Shown here: positions 1-8,807 of the stretch, one piece after another
Layout: the number at the start of each line of letters is the position of its first letter
How positions within the stretch are numbered: the stretch's first letter is position 1
Assembly: GCA_017544285.1 (NCBI GenBank)
Contig: JAFYEL010000088.1
Coordinates: 1-37,840 of the forward strand
Direction of reading: 5' to 3'
DNA from: Lachnospiraceae bacterium
Lineage (GTDB): Bacteria; Bacillota; Clostridia; Lachnospirales; Lachnospiraceae
Length of the DNA: 37,840 bases
Made by a program: the position numbers and the translations under genes
The notes under the pieces: model-generated
The model's input: only the letters and a program-made list of their open reading frames with translations
Told to the model about the DNA's origin: nothing
Databases searched by the model: none

Positions 1-1127
1 GACTCGACACCGCCGAGGCTCATACCGATACAGGTAAAGGACTCTTCACCTTTCTTTCTGTAATATACCTTGTCGGTATACTTGTCATTTTTGTCGTAAT
101 TATCATTCTCCCACAGGAGCGTAGCTGTAACGGCACCGGCTGTCACGGTGGCATAAACTTCGGTGTCTGCCGGATTCTCCGGAGTAATGGTGATCTCGTC
201 ACCATAGGTGAGTCTTTTTGAAGTCTGTTCTTTGTTGTCACCGGTAAATACATCGGCATACAAATGACCGCTCAGGACCTGATTATCAGTCTTCAGTGTA
301 ACAAAGCCCTCTGACGGATGAAAAATCTTGTCGGAGTCAGTCTTGCTGCCCGGTATTGTCGTCGGTGTATCCAGGGTTTTACCATTTATTTTTTCTATAA
401 GAAAGCCGTGAGAAGCAATGGCCTCATCGGCGGGGTTTTCTATATCGTAGGACATATGTGCGACGGTATATCCGTTATCAAGTATCTGTGGATTTTTAAG
501 CTCTACCAGGGTTTTATCCACTCCCGCTTTGGTAGTAGTAAAGATAAAGGGTGATGTGCTGAATTCAATCTGGCTATATGAATAGTATTTACGGACCAAC
601 GCAATCCTGGCCAGATAGCGGGTGTTGGTTTCAAACCCGCAGTCGGGCACAAAACGACCGGTGAAGTAATAGTAAGAATGTTTGTCGCTTTTTTCGATTT
701 TCTCGCACGATATTTCTGTTACAGGGGTAATATGGAAGCCTGCCGGCAGATCTGTGGTTTTTATATCACCTTTGTTTTTATCAAAGGAGGCATCCCCTTC
801 CTTTGCCCAGATAAGACCAAGCGCGTCAAGAGAGGGTTTAGAACCGGGACCAATGGTCATCCTGAAATCAAGGCCATAGGCATCGGGATAATAATTGTAT
901 GACACCAGCTCAAGGGAACCGTCGTAATTGACATATTCTTCATCGGTCACGGGCGAGATCATATCGGTCTCTTCATCCCGGGTGTCCTCGGAAATAAGCA
1001 CCCCGGTGTCTTCGGAAGCTTCAGAGGTGATATTGTCATCGGCGGCAAAAGTACTCATGGCACCGGAAACTGTCATAACCGCTGCCAGGATAATGGCTAT
1101 GGAACGCCTGAAACTGATTGATCTCAT
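1..1127 (-). CDS. Secreted protein of unknown function, 3' end cut by window edge
   Basis: The reading frame opens at ATG 1127 behind a GGGGG ribosome binding site five bases upstream and stays open for 375 codons to the left edge, so the C-terminus is missing. The first ~29 residues form a signal peptide: basic start (MRSISFRRS), hydrophobic core, and a likely cleavage after STFA before ADDN. The next ~30 residues are acidic and Ser/Thr-rich, like a linker. The remainder is rich in Tyr, Thr, Asp and short beta-type segments, which suggests stacked extracellular beta domains, but I recognise no named domain. It lies 86 bases after ilvC with a long hairpin between and no clear promoter of its own. 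A surface or extracellular role is inferred from the signal peptide only. Confidence 0.8.
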   Translation of the reverse strand, partial: MRSISFRRSIAIILAAVMTVSGAMSTFAADDNITSEASEDTGVLISEDTRDEETDMISPVTDEEYVNYDGSLELVSYNYYPDAYGLDFRMTIGPGSKPSLDALGLIWAKEGDASFDKNKGDIKTTDLPAGFHITPVTEISCEKIEKSDKHSYYYFTGRFVPDCGFETNTRYLARIALVRKYYSYSQIEFSTSPFIFTTTKAGVDKTLVELKNPQILDNGYTVAHMSYDIENPADEAIASHGFLIEKINGKTLDTPTTIPGSKTDSDKIFHPSEGFVTLKTDNQVLSGHLYADVFTGDNKEQTSKRLTYGDEITITPENPADTEVYATVTAGAVTATLLWENDNYDKNDKYTDKVYYRKKGEESFTCIGMSLGGVE

Positions 1128-1148
1128 ACTTACCCCCGATGGATTTGT

Positions 1149-1190
1149 GAGATGCCGGCCTTCGACAAAGTGTCAAACAGCCGGCATCTC
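1149..1190 (-). promoter_or_regulatory. Long hairpin between ilvC and the left-edge secreted gene
   Basis: A perfect 11-bp inverted repeat (GAGATGCCGGC at 1149-1159 with its complement at 1180-1190) encloses a second arm. On the minus-strand RNA that inner arm pairs TTTGACA with TGTCGAA around a 3-base loop, with one G-U pair. It starts 24 bases after the ilvC stop. There is no U-tract on either side, so it is not a standard intrinsic terminator. It could be a processing or stabilising hairpin, or a factor-dependent stop, for ilvC mRNA. Confidence 0.55.
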
Positions 1191-1213
1191 CTTTGATTTA
1201 AACTTGGTATTTA

Positions 1214-2272
<1,059 letters not shown>

Positions 2273-2304
2273 TTACACCCGAACCACTCGGGGTATATGC
2301 CGGT

Positions 2305-2820
2305 TTACATGTAGGAATCGGGGATGATATCCTCAGAGCCTCTGGTAAGGCCCGCTATGCCGGTCCTTGCAAGCTCAATGATACGATACCCGTCAAGGAG
2401 GCGAAGGAAGGCGTCAACCTTGCCCTGATTTCCGGTGAGCTCTATTATGAGGCAGTCCTTTGCAACATCAATGATATTTGCCCTGAAGATCTCAACCAGA
2501 GAACTGATATTTGGCCGGTCCGCTGCCCCGACCTCAACCTTGATCATGCAGAGCTCACGGTAAACGGAATTCTCGCGGACAAGCTCACGGATATGGCGCA
2601 CATCCTCAAGCTTGCGTACCTGCTTTTCGATCTGTTCCAGGATCATGTCATCTCCGCTTGCCACAATGGTGATACGGGTGAACCTGGGGTCCGAGGTGGT
2701 ACCTGCGGTTATGCTCTCGATATTATACCCTCTTCGTGAGAAAAGTCCGGATATCCTGGAAAGAACACCGGAGGTGTTGTCTACAAGCAGCTGAAATACT
2801 TTTTTTCTTGATTCTGACAT
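2305..2820 (-). CDS. ilvN: Acetolactate synthase small (regulatory) subunit
   Basis: The regulatory subunit of acetohydroxyacid synthase. It binds the catalytic IlvB subunit and confers valine feedback control. The 171-residue product has an N-terminal ACT domain (roughly residues 6-80, starting VFQLLVDNTSGVLSRI and including the RRGYNIES segment) and the C-terminal small-subunit domain. ATG 2820 has AGGAGA upstream. It is first in the short ilvN-ilvC unit. The catalytic subunit gene is absent from the window: the next gene upstream encodes an unrelated membrane protein, so IlvB must be encoded elsewhere. ilvH is an equivalent name. Confidence 0.95.
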   Translation of the reverse strand: MSESRKKVFQLLVDNTSGVLSRISGLFSRRGYNIESITAGTTSDPRFTRITIVASGDDMILEQIEKQVRKLEDVRHIRELVRENSVYRELCMIKVEVGAADRPNISSLVEIFRANIIDVAKDCLIIELTGNQGKVDAFLRLLDGYRIIELARTGIAGLTRGSEDIIPDSYM

Positions 2821-2862
2821 ATGCTCTCCTAAACTGTAGCCTGCAACAGGCCGAATATACTA

Positions 2863-2891
2863 ATTCTATAGACAATAAACTTTGTTGTCAA
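2863..2891 (-). promoter_or_regulatory. Sigma-A type promoter for ilvN-ilvC
   Basis: On the minus strand a perfect -35 TTGACA (2891-2886) is followed after 17 bases by TAGAAT (2868-2863), one mismatch from consensus. Transcription should start near 2856, leaving a leader of about 35 bases. That is too short for a T-box or peptide attenuator; it holds only a small 5-bp hairpin (GCCTG TTG CAGGC). The -35 hexamer overlaps the TGA stop codon of the upstream membrane-protein gene. Confidence 0.75.
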
Positions 2892-4141
2892 TCGTCGTCC
2901 TTCTTCTCTTCTTTGACGGGATACCCTTTTAAAGGATCCGGAAGATAATAGGCCGAGGTCTCACGGGGCAGCTGCTTAAAAGCCAGCGCCTTGTCGGCAA
3001 AGCGCTTGATGAAATTGTAGATCACCGCAAACACCGGAACGCCGATGAACATTCCCATTATTCCGAAAAGTCCGCCGAAAATGGTGATAGCGAAGATTAC
3101 CCAGAATGCCGAAAGTCCTGTGGAGTTTCCGAGGATCTTGGGGCCGATTATGTTTCCGTCAACCTGCTGCAGCACTACTATGAGGATGATGAAATACAGG
3201 CACATCCTGGGGCTTACCAGCAGTATGAGGAAGGCCGAGGGAATGGCTCCAAGCAGAGGTCCCACGAAGGGGATGATGTTTGTCACTCCCACTATCACGC
3301 TGACCAGCACGGTGTAGGGCATCTGCAGGAAGGTGCATGCTATAAAGCAGATGATGCCGATTATTATGGAATCCATGACCTTGCCGGTGATGAATCCGCC
3401 GAAGGTCCTGTTCACAAGTCCGGACTCCCTGAGGATCTTTTCGGCGGTGCTGCGCCTGAAGAATGCGTATACCAGCTTTGTGGCCTGAGCCTTAAACATC
3501 TCTTTGGAAGAAAGGATGTATACGGATACGATAAGTCCGATTATGAGATTCCATAGGATCTTTACAATATTTATCACCTGGGTGGAAAGCACCTTCAGCA
3601 CCTTGTCTGCCTGGGAGACAACCTTTTCGTTGAACCAGTTGACAACGCTTTCGACCATGCTGTCAAGGTTTGCCTGGACCACGGCCTCAAGGTCGCGGTT
3701 GTTTTTAAGGAGCTTTGACAGCCAGGTGTTGAGATTCTGAGTGTAGCCCGGCAGGTTTGAGATAAGGGTCTTGATACTGTTTATCAGCTCGGGCACCACC
3801 ATGTTGAGCAGTGCGTAAATACCCAGCACAAAAAGGGCCATGGTAAGGACGGTGCCGATGAGCCTCACCATCTTTTTAACCTTAAGAGTGTCGGTCTTAA
3901 GCTTCATCCGTTTGCAGAGAGGGAAAAGTATGCCGTCCTCTATATACCCCAGTACCGGAGCCAGCATATAAGCCACCACAAAACCGGTGATTATGGGGGA
4001 TAGTATCTTGATGATATTCTTGATGCCGTCTATGATGTTGAAGGTGTTGAGCAACAGAAACACGAACAGTCCCGCGCCGCAAAGTGCGGCGAAGATCGCA
4101 AGTGCAAGACAGACATATTTGTTTTCAAGTAGATGCTTCAT
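2888..4141 (-). CDS. AI-2E family membrane transporter
   Basis: A 417-residue polytopic membrane protein of the AI-2 exporter/PerM/YtvI superfamily. There are two N-terminal membrane segments (about residues 10-60), another pair near residues 85-110, then a long amphipathic stretch with LISNLPGYTQNLNTWLSKLLKN, then a cluster of hydrophobic segments. This cluster includes the family-typical IVGVTNIIPFVGPLLGAIP and QQVDGNIIGPKILG. The C-terminus is charged (EEKKDDD). Members export autoinducer-2-like molecules or act as Na+/H+ antiporters; the substrate cannot be told from sequence. It is transcribed alone, divergently from the 4252 gene. Confidence 0.9.
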   Translation of the reverse strand: MKHLLENKYVCLALAIFAALCGAGLFVFLLLNTFNIIDGIKNIIKILSPIITGFVVAYMLAPVLGYIEDGILFPLCKRMKLKTDTLKVKKMVRLIGTVLTMALFVLGIYALLNMVVPELINSIKTLISNLPGYTQNLNTWLSKLLKNNRDLEAVVQANLDSMVESVVNWFNEKVVSQADKVLKVLSTQVINIVKILWNLIIGLIVSVYILSSKEMFKAQATKLVYAFFRRSTAEKILRESGLVNRTFGGFITGKVMDSIIIGIICFIACTFLQMPYTVLVSVIVGVTNIIPFVGPLLGAIPSAFLILLVSPRMCLYFIILIVVLQQVDGNIIGPKILGNSTGLSAFWVIFAITIFGGLFGIMGMFIGVPVFAVIYNFIKRFADKALAFKQLPRETSAYYLPDPLKGYPVKEEKKDDD

Positions 4142-4170
4142 AGTGTCCTCGGAAATTTATACGCATTAAC

Positions 4171-4187
4171 TGTGATATTATATCACA
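4171..4187. promoter_or_regulatory. 17-bp perfect palindrome in divergent promoter region
   Basis: TGTGATATTATATCACA is a 7-bp perfect dyad with a 3-base centre. On the minus strand it contains an extended -10 element TGATATAAT 30 bases before the AI-2E start; on the plus strand the same dyad gives TGATATTAT towards the 4252 gene. Matching -35 hexamers are poor on both strands. This suggests either back-to-back extended -10 promoters or a protein-binding operator covering both -10 regions. A second weak plus-strand candidate is TTGTTT-N17-TAAAAT just upstream of the small gene. Confidence 0.5.
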
Positions 4188-4251
4188 TTCATCTTGTTTT
4201 GAGAAGAAAAATGAGGTAAAATAATCATTATTGAAGTTTATGGAGGCGGTT

Positions 4252-4500
4252 ATGACAGAGCACGAAAGAAGCATCATCGTCCGCATCAACAACTACGCCG
4301 AAGAGGTGTTAAAGGACATCGATCCCCAGCGGACGCGGACAGGCTTTCAGATAAGCCAGCTGATGCCCATCTTCAGAGACATCGCAAAGGAAGAGGGCAT
4401 ATCAGACGAAGACATGTTTATAAAGTACATGGATCTGCAGACAGAGTATAAACTCGAAGAGGAAAACAGATTCAAAGAAGAGTTTGAGGGACTTGCTTAG
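4252..4500 (+). CDS. Small acidic protein of unknown function
   Basis: An 82-residue soluble protein starting MTEHERS and rich in Glu, Asp, Ile and Lys, predicted mostly helical, with no signal peptide or membrane segment. I do not recognise a named family. The start chosen is ATG 4252 because GGAGG lies five bases upstream (4242-4246); in-frame ATG 4240 and TTG 4231 lie upstream but would have no such site. Codon use resembles the neighbouring housekeeping genes, supporting a real gene. It stands between a divergent promoter region and its own terminator, so it is probably a single-gene transcript. Confidence 0.75.
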   Translation: MTEHERSIIVRINNYAEEVLKDIDPQRTRTGFQISQLMPIFRDIAKEEGISDEDMFIKYMDLQTEYKLEEENRFKEEFEGLA

Positions 4501-4520
4501 GCAGGTCCCTTGTTTGTTAA
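4488..4520 (+). terminator. Intrinsic terminator overlapping the stop codon of the 4252 gene
   Basis: GGGACTTGC (4488-4496), loop TTAG (4497-4500), GCAGGTCCC (4501-4509), followed by a T-rich tract. The last three codons encode the left arm and the stop codon TAG lies in the loop. One G-U pair occurs in the stem. Confidence 0.75.
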
Positions 4521-4563
4521 ATTTTTATCGTAAAATCCTTGTTAAAAATTTGTCGCAGATTGT

Positions 4564-4635
4564 ACCTGATTTCGAACATTATTCAGGTTCCATTTCCGAA
4601 AAAGGTATGATATATTTTTAAGCGATTTCGCGAAA
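4564..4635 (+). promoter_or_regulatory. Putative pta promoter region with dyad elements
   Basis: An extended -10 TGATATATT is present (hexamer at 4611-4616), with only a weak -35 (TTCCAT at 4588-4593, 17-base spacer). A 6-bp dyad ACCTGA/TCAGGT (4564-4569 and 4583-4588) touches the -35 region. A perfect 10-bp palindrome TTTCGCGAAA lies at 4626-4635, just downstream of the expected start site. These could be regulator sites, but no regulator gene is adjacent. Confidence 0.4.
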
Positions 4636-4695
4636 AAAGCGACGGTTTTTATGATAAACAAAATTCAATTCACATAAAAGAAAAGGAGAATCATT

Positions 4696-5694
4696 ATGGC
4701 AATCTTTGGTTTCGGTTCAATGATCGAAAAACTGAAAAAATCACCCAAGACAATAGTTTTCACCGAGGGCACGGACCCCAGGATCCTTGAGGCATCTTCA
4801 AGACTTCTGGCCAGCACCTTCCTCTCTCCCATCCTCATCGGAAATCCCGAACAGGTAATGGCTGCTGCCGAGGAGGCAGGCTACAATGTCCGCGGTGCAC
4901 AGATCATCGATCCCGAAAACTATGACAGATTCGACGAGATGGTAAATCTCCTTGTTGATCTCCGCAAGAGCAAGGGCATGACGGAGGAAAAAGCCCGCCA
5001 GACTCTTAAGCAGGCAAACTACTTCGGAACCATGCTGGTAAAGATGGGTGTTGCGGATTCCCTCCTGGGCGGCGCCACCTATTCCACCGCCGACACCGTA
5101 AGGCCCGCTCTTCAGATCATAAAGACTAAGCCCGGTTACAAATCGGTTTCTTCATGCTTCATCCTCGTACGTGCATCAGCATCCGGTGACAACGAGGTTC
5201 TGGCCTTCGGTGACTGCGCCATCAATATCCACCCCTCACCGGAAGAGATCGCAGAGACCGGTATCTACTGCGCAGAGTGCGGCAGGATCTTCGGTATCGA
5301 TCCCAAGGTTGCCTTCCTCTCCTTCTCTACCCACGGCTCCGCAAAGGATCCCGATGTAGACAAGATGGTTGAGGCCACAAAGATCGCACGTGAGATGGCG
5401 CCCAACCTTGCCATCGACGGCGAGCTGCAGTTCGACGCCGCCGTTTCTCCTGCGGTTGCAAGGACAAAGTGCCCCGGCTCACCTGTGGCAGGTCACGCAA
5501 ACGTATTCGTCTTCCCTGACATCAACTCCGGTAACATCGGTTACAAGATCGCACAGCGTCTCGGACAGTTCTCGGCTTACGGTCCCATTCTCCTGGGTCT
5601 GAACGCTCCCATCAACGACCTGTCAAGAGGCTGCAACGGTATGGAGGTTTACTCCATGGCCATCATCACCGCCGCTCTTGCCGACGAAGGCTGA
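4696..5694 (+). CDS. pta: Phosphate acetyltransferase
   Basis: Interconverts acetyl-CoA plus phosphate and acetyl phosphate plus CoA; together with acetate kinase it forms the ATP-yielding acetate pathway of fermenters. The 332-residue product matches the short single-domain Pta form (PTA_PTB family) over its full length. It includes the segments KTIVFTEGTDPRILEA near the start, FGTMLVKMGVADSLLGGATYSTADTVRPALQ in parts around residue 110-140, and the C-terminal glycine-rich GNIGYKIAQRLG region. AAGGAG precedes ATG 4696. An acetate kinase gene often follows pta, but here the gene ends at a strong terminator, so ackA must be elsewhere. High expression is plausible for a central energy enzyme. 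Confidence 0.95.
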   Translation: MAIFGFGSMIEKLKKSPKTIVFTEGTDPRILEASSRLLASTFLSPILIGNPEQVMAAAEEAGYNVRGAQIIDPENYDRFDEMVNLLVDLRKSKGMTEEKARQTLKQANYFGTMLVKMGVADSLLGGATYSTADTVRPALQIIKTKPGYKSVSSCFILVRASASGDNEVLAFGDCAINIHPSPEEIAETGIYCAECGRIFGIDPKVAFLSFSTHGSAKDPDVDKMVEATKIAREMAPNLAIDGELQFDAAVSPAVARTKCPGSPVAGHANVFVFPDINSGNIGYKIAQRLGQFSAYGPILLGLNAPINDLSRGCNGMEVYSMAIITAALADEG

Positions 5695-5707
5695 AAACAG
5701 ATATAGT

Positions 5708-5732
5708 AAAAGGGCCCTGCGGGGCCCTTTTT
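5708..5732. terminator. Bidirectional intrinsic terminator between pta and the ABC exporter operon
   Basis: GGGCCC arms with an A-run/T-run symmetry (AAAAGGGCCC, loop TGCG, GGGCCCTTTTT) give a stem of about 10 bp with a U-tract on both strands. It serves pta on the plus strand and the converging permease gene on the minus strand. Confidence 0.9.
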
Positions 5733-5754
5733 ATTCGACATTTTTATTTGTTCT

Positions 5755-8088
5755 TTATTCGATGCCTTTCAGCGCTTCGACCATGTCTATATTCTTAACC
5801 TCCCGGGACAGGACCTGGTTTACCAGCATTGACAAAACCAGCGTTCCCAGGAAGGTCAGCAGGTAGGACTTTGGCTCAACCACTATGCAGTAGTCCATTG
5901 CCTCCGGCATGTCTCCGAACATGACTCCGAGGATGCCGAAGCCTGCGATATAACCGGAGCCCACACCGAATATTGTAAGCCACACATTCTGTTCCTGAAG
6001 TATGGCTCTGATGGTGTTTGTTTTAAGACCGAGCACCTTGAGGGTCGCCATCTCCCTTCTCTTTTCTATCAGGGACAGCACGCCAAGGTTATAAAGCACC
6101 ACCACCGCCAGAACAATGGCTGCGGTTATCAATATGGCCGCCATCGTATACATCATCTCCATCATGGCGTCCATGGAATCCATCATCTCATCCGTGTTCT
6201 GGACGTCGGCTATCTCATCCCTGTCCTTTGCAGAATCCGGCACTGTTACGTTCGTCAGGATCTCGGTGGGCTGAAAACGAAAGTCCAGATCCTCGTAGGT
6301 CTTACGGTACATCGTAAGTCCCTGGGAGGAAGGATTCCTGTATATCTTTCCCACTCTCATCTTATATTTCTTTTTATCGCCCTGAAGGTTCCAGGTAAAG
6401 AAATCACCCTCCTTCACATTGAGCATCTCCGCCATCTTATAGGACATGGCCACGCCCTTTTTATCAAGGCTGATACTGTGCCTGTCGGCATCCTCAAAGT
6501 GCATGAAATTGCCGGTGTCCAGCACGGTCAGGGTGCCGGTCTTTACAATATCTCCGGCCTTAAGGGTGATGGCCTCATTTTCGATCATCTGGCCCGAATA
6601 CTTTTTGGCCCAGTCCATGGTGGTCCCGTAGGGCGTGCCCTCCTCCATGGTGATCTTTGTCTTTGCGGTATTTATCTCGCCGTACATCCATCCGGTGATA
6701 AAGTTAAGACTGTCCAGACACCCGAAGGCGGAAAACATCAGCATGGCGCAGCCTATGACGCCGGCGGTGCCCATGAGGCTGCGGACCTTATTCCTCATGA
6801 TATCTCTTAGGTTCCACCTGGCCGAAAAGCTCAGCTTATCCCAGAGAGCGCTCTTCTCCAGTGCGGTTGCCTTTACGTTTTTGGGAGACGCCGGCCTAAG
6901 GGCTTCGGCGGGGATAAGGGCACACTCCCTGCGGCTTGCGTACCATGCTATGAAGGATGAGACCGCCACCTCCATGACTATCATCAGAAATGCAAGAGAT
7001 GAAAAGCCCGTCTTCATAACCGGAAGTATGTAGGTCTCCGTGAACATGCTTATGATGTACGCGGGCAGGGTATGGTACCCCACGAGGGCTCCGGCAATGC
7101 TGCCCGTCAGTGACAGAAAGAAACCGTAGGAAACATAGTGGAGGATTATCCTTCCCGTGGAAAAGCCCAGTGCCTTCATGGTTCCGATCTGGACTCTCTG
7201 CCTTGCAAGAAGCCTGCTCATGGTGGTGACTATGCCCAGAAGTGATATGAGCACAAAGACTATGGGAAATGCAAAGGACATAGAATGGTGCTGTTCCATC
7301 TCGGAGCGGAAGGTACTGTAGGACATCAGCTCCGTCTTGTCAAAGACCACCATCTCCTCGTCGTCGAGGACGTTTTTGATCTTTGAAGCAAGGGCTCTTC
7401 CGGCAGCCTTTTCCTCATCCGTCATGACCCCCTTATTGTCTATGCCATGGGCATCCAGCACCATGGAATTAAACTCGATATCCTCCAGAGGATATTCGGA
7501 GATATCAAACACGGCAACGCCGTACCTGCCGTAGGCGGGCATCATCGCCGCAAGATTCTCGACATAATATACATATTCGGGATGATAAAAGAAGCCGGAT
7601 ATCTTTTCCGTGAACTTGGTGTTTTCAAGCTTGAAGGTGACCTGATCTCCGATGCGAAGCCTCCGCCTTGAGGCAAAGGCCTCGTCGATCCACACTCCGC
7701 TGCTTCCCGGCCTGTAGGGAATTCCTTCGCTTATCTTAAGGTTCGAGATTCCCTCATCCTCAAGAAAGATCATCTGCATGGTGGGCTCGTCGCCGTACTC
7801 ATCGGAATCAAGCTCCGCCTTTCCCTCGGTCATGATACGCCTCTGGGCATCGGCTACGGAGTTTATGTGCTTTACCGCATTCACATCCTCCTTGGAAAAT
7901 TCCCTGCCGGTGGCCCAGAGATCCGCAAGGTTTGTCTCCTCGTAGTAGCTCTCCTCACAGGCCTCAAGCCCCGTCACCTCGGAGTCCATGCCGACGAACA
8001 CGTAGATCCCCAAAAAAGACATGAGAAAGATGGAAAGAAACTGTATTCTGTTCTGTGAAAGATCTCTGAATAGTTTTAATAAAAGCAT
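5755..8088 (-). CDS. ABC transporter permease, FtsX/MacB type, duplicated
   Basis: A 777-residue permease with an N-terminal membrane segment, a large extracytoplasmic domain (about residues 40-250), a block of three membrane segments (about 270-400), a second membrane segment with a second extracytoplasmic domain (about 430-640), and a final block of three segments ending VEALKGIE. This two-copy FtsX arrangement is typical of Gram-positive lipid, peptide or drug export permeases. It sits four bases after the ATPase gene and is last in the adaptor-ATPase-permease operon, ending at the shared terminator. The substrate is unknown; a MacB-like efflux or envelope-stress function is an inference. 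Confidence 0.92.
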   Translation of the reverse strand: MLLLKLFRDLSQNRIQFLSIFLMSFLGIYVFVGMDSEVTGLEACEESYYEETNLADLWATGREFSKEDVNAVKHINSVADAQRRIMTEGKAELDSDEYGDEPTMQMIFLEDEGISNLKISEGIPYRPGSSGVWIDEAFASRRRLRIGDQVTFKLENTKFTEKISGFFYHPEYVYYVENLAAMMPAYGRYGVAVFDISEYPLEDIEFNSMVLDAHGIDNKGVMTDEEKAAGRALASKIKNVLDDEEMVVFDKTELMSYSTFRSEMEQHHSMSFAFPIVFVLISLLGIVTTMSRLLARQRVQIGTMKALGFSTGRIILHYVSYGFFLSLTGSIAGALVGYHTLPAYIISMFTETYILPVMKTGFSSLAFLMIVMEVAVSSFIAWYASRRECALIPAEALRPASPKNVKATALEKSALWDKLSFSARWNLRDIMRNKVRSLMGTAGVIGCAMLMFSAFGCLDSLNFITGWMYGEINTAKTKITMEEGTPYGTTMDWAKKYSGQMIENEAITLKAGDIVKTGTLTVLDTGNFMHFEDADRHSISLDKKGVAMSYKMAEMLNVKEGDFFTWNLQGDKKKYKMRVGKIYRNPSSQGLTMYRKTYEDLDFRFQPTEILTNVTVPDSAKDRDEIADVQNTDEMMDSMDAMMEMMYTMAAILITAAIVLAVVVLYNLGVLSLIEKRREMATLKVLGLKTNTIRAILQEQNVWLTIFGVGSGYIAGFGILGVMFGDMPEAMDYCIVVEPKSYLLTFLGTLVLSMLVNQVLSREVKNIDMVEALKGIE

Positions 8089-8092
8089 GATA

Positions 8093-8797
8093 TCAATAGT
8101 TGATCACATCTGCGTCCGCCGGGTTTTCGTTGATCTCTGTGGAAACCACCCTTCCGTTCTTAACCCTTATGACAGTATCGGCGATCTGGGCAAAGGAGGC
8201 GTTGTGGGTAACCATCACAACTGTCCTGCCTTCATTTCTGCACACATCCAGAAGGAGCCTCAGTACCTCACGGCCCGTGTCGGTGTCAAGAGCTCCCGTG
8301 GGCTCGTCGCAAAGAAGGAGCTTGGGCTTTTTGGCTATGGCTCTTGCGATGGACACGCGCTGCTGCTCGCCTCCGGACATCTGTGAGGGAAACTGGTGGG
8401 CGTGGTCCTTAAGCCCAACAAGCTCAAGGCAGTGCATGGGATCATCACAGTCATCCTTAACGTCACGCATCAAAGCCACATTTTCATAGGCCGTCAGAGT
8501 GGGTATAAGGTTATAAAACTGAAATACAACTCCCACGCTCTCGGCCCTGAACCTTGTGAGCTCATCGTCGTTGTATCGGGCAATATCCTCACCCTCAAAG
8601 AGGATACTTCCAGAGGAAGGTGAATCCATACCTCCCAGCAGGTTCAGCAATGTGCTTTTTCCCGCGCCGGAAGGGCCGAGGATGACCACCATCTGTCCGC
8701 TGTCAATCTCAAGATCCACGCCTCTTAAGGCATAGAAATCGTGATCGCCGGCGGTGTATTTCTTTTCGATGTTTTTAAGCTCTATCAATGCACCCAT
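8093..8797 (-). CDS. ABC transporter ATP-binding protein (LolD/MacB type)
   Basis: A 234-residue ATPase that powers the neighbouring permease. Walker A GPSGAGKST is at residues 41-49, Q-loop Gln near 93, signature MSGGEQQ at 140-146, Walker B LLLCDEPT at 160-167, and the H-loop His near 198, all intact. ATG 8797 was chosen over an in-frame ATG 36 bases upstream: it has AGAGG six bases before it, it leaves a 10-base gap to the adaptor stop, and the protein then begins MGALIELKNIEKKY as in homologues. Confidence 0.93.
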   Translation of the reverse strand: MGALIELKNIEKKYTAGDHDFYALRGVDLEIDSGQMVVILGPSGAGKSTLLNLLGGMDSPSSGSILFEGEDIARYNDDELTRFRAESVGVVFQFYNLIPTLTAYENVALMRDVKDDCDDPMHCLELVGLKDHAHQFPSQMSGGEQQRVSIARAIAKKPKLLLCDEPTGALDTDTGREVLRLLLDVCRNEGRTVVMVTHNASFAQIADTVIRVKNGRVVSTEINENPADADVINY

Positions 8798-8807
8798 GGC
8801 CTTACCT

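Noticed and set aside
4171-4187. CRP binding site
   Set aside because: Half-sites TGTGA/TCACA are separated by 7 rather than 6 bases, and the dyad overlaps -10 elements, so a promoter explanation suffices.
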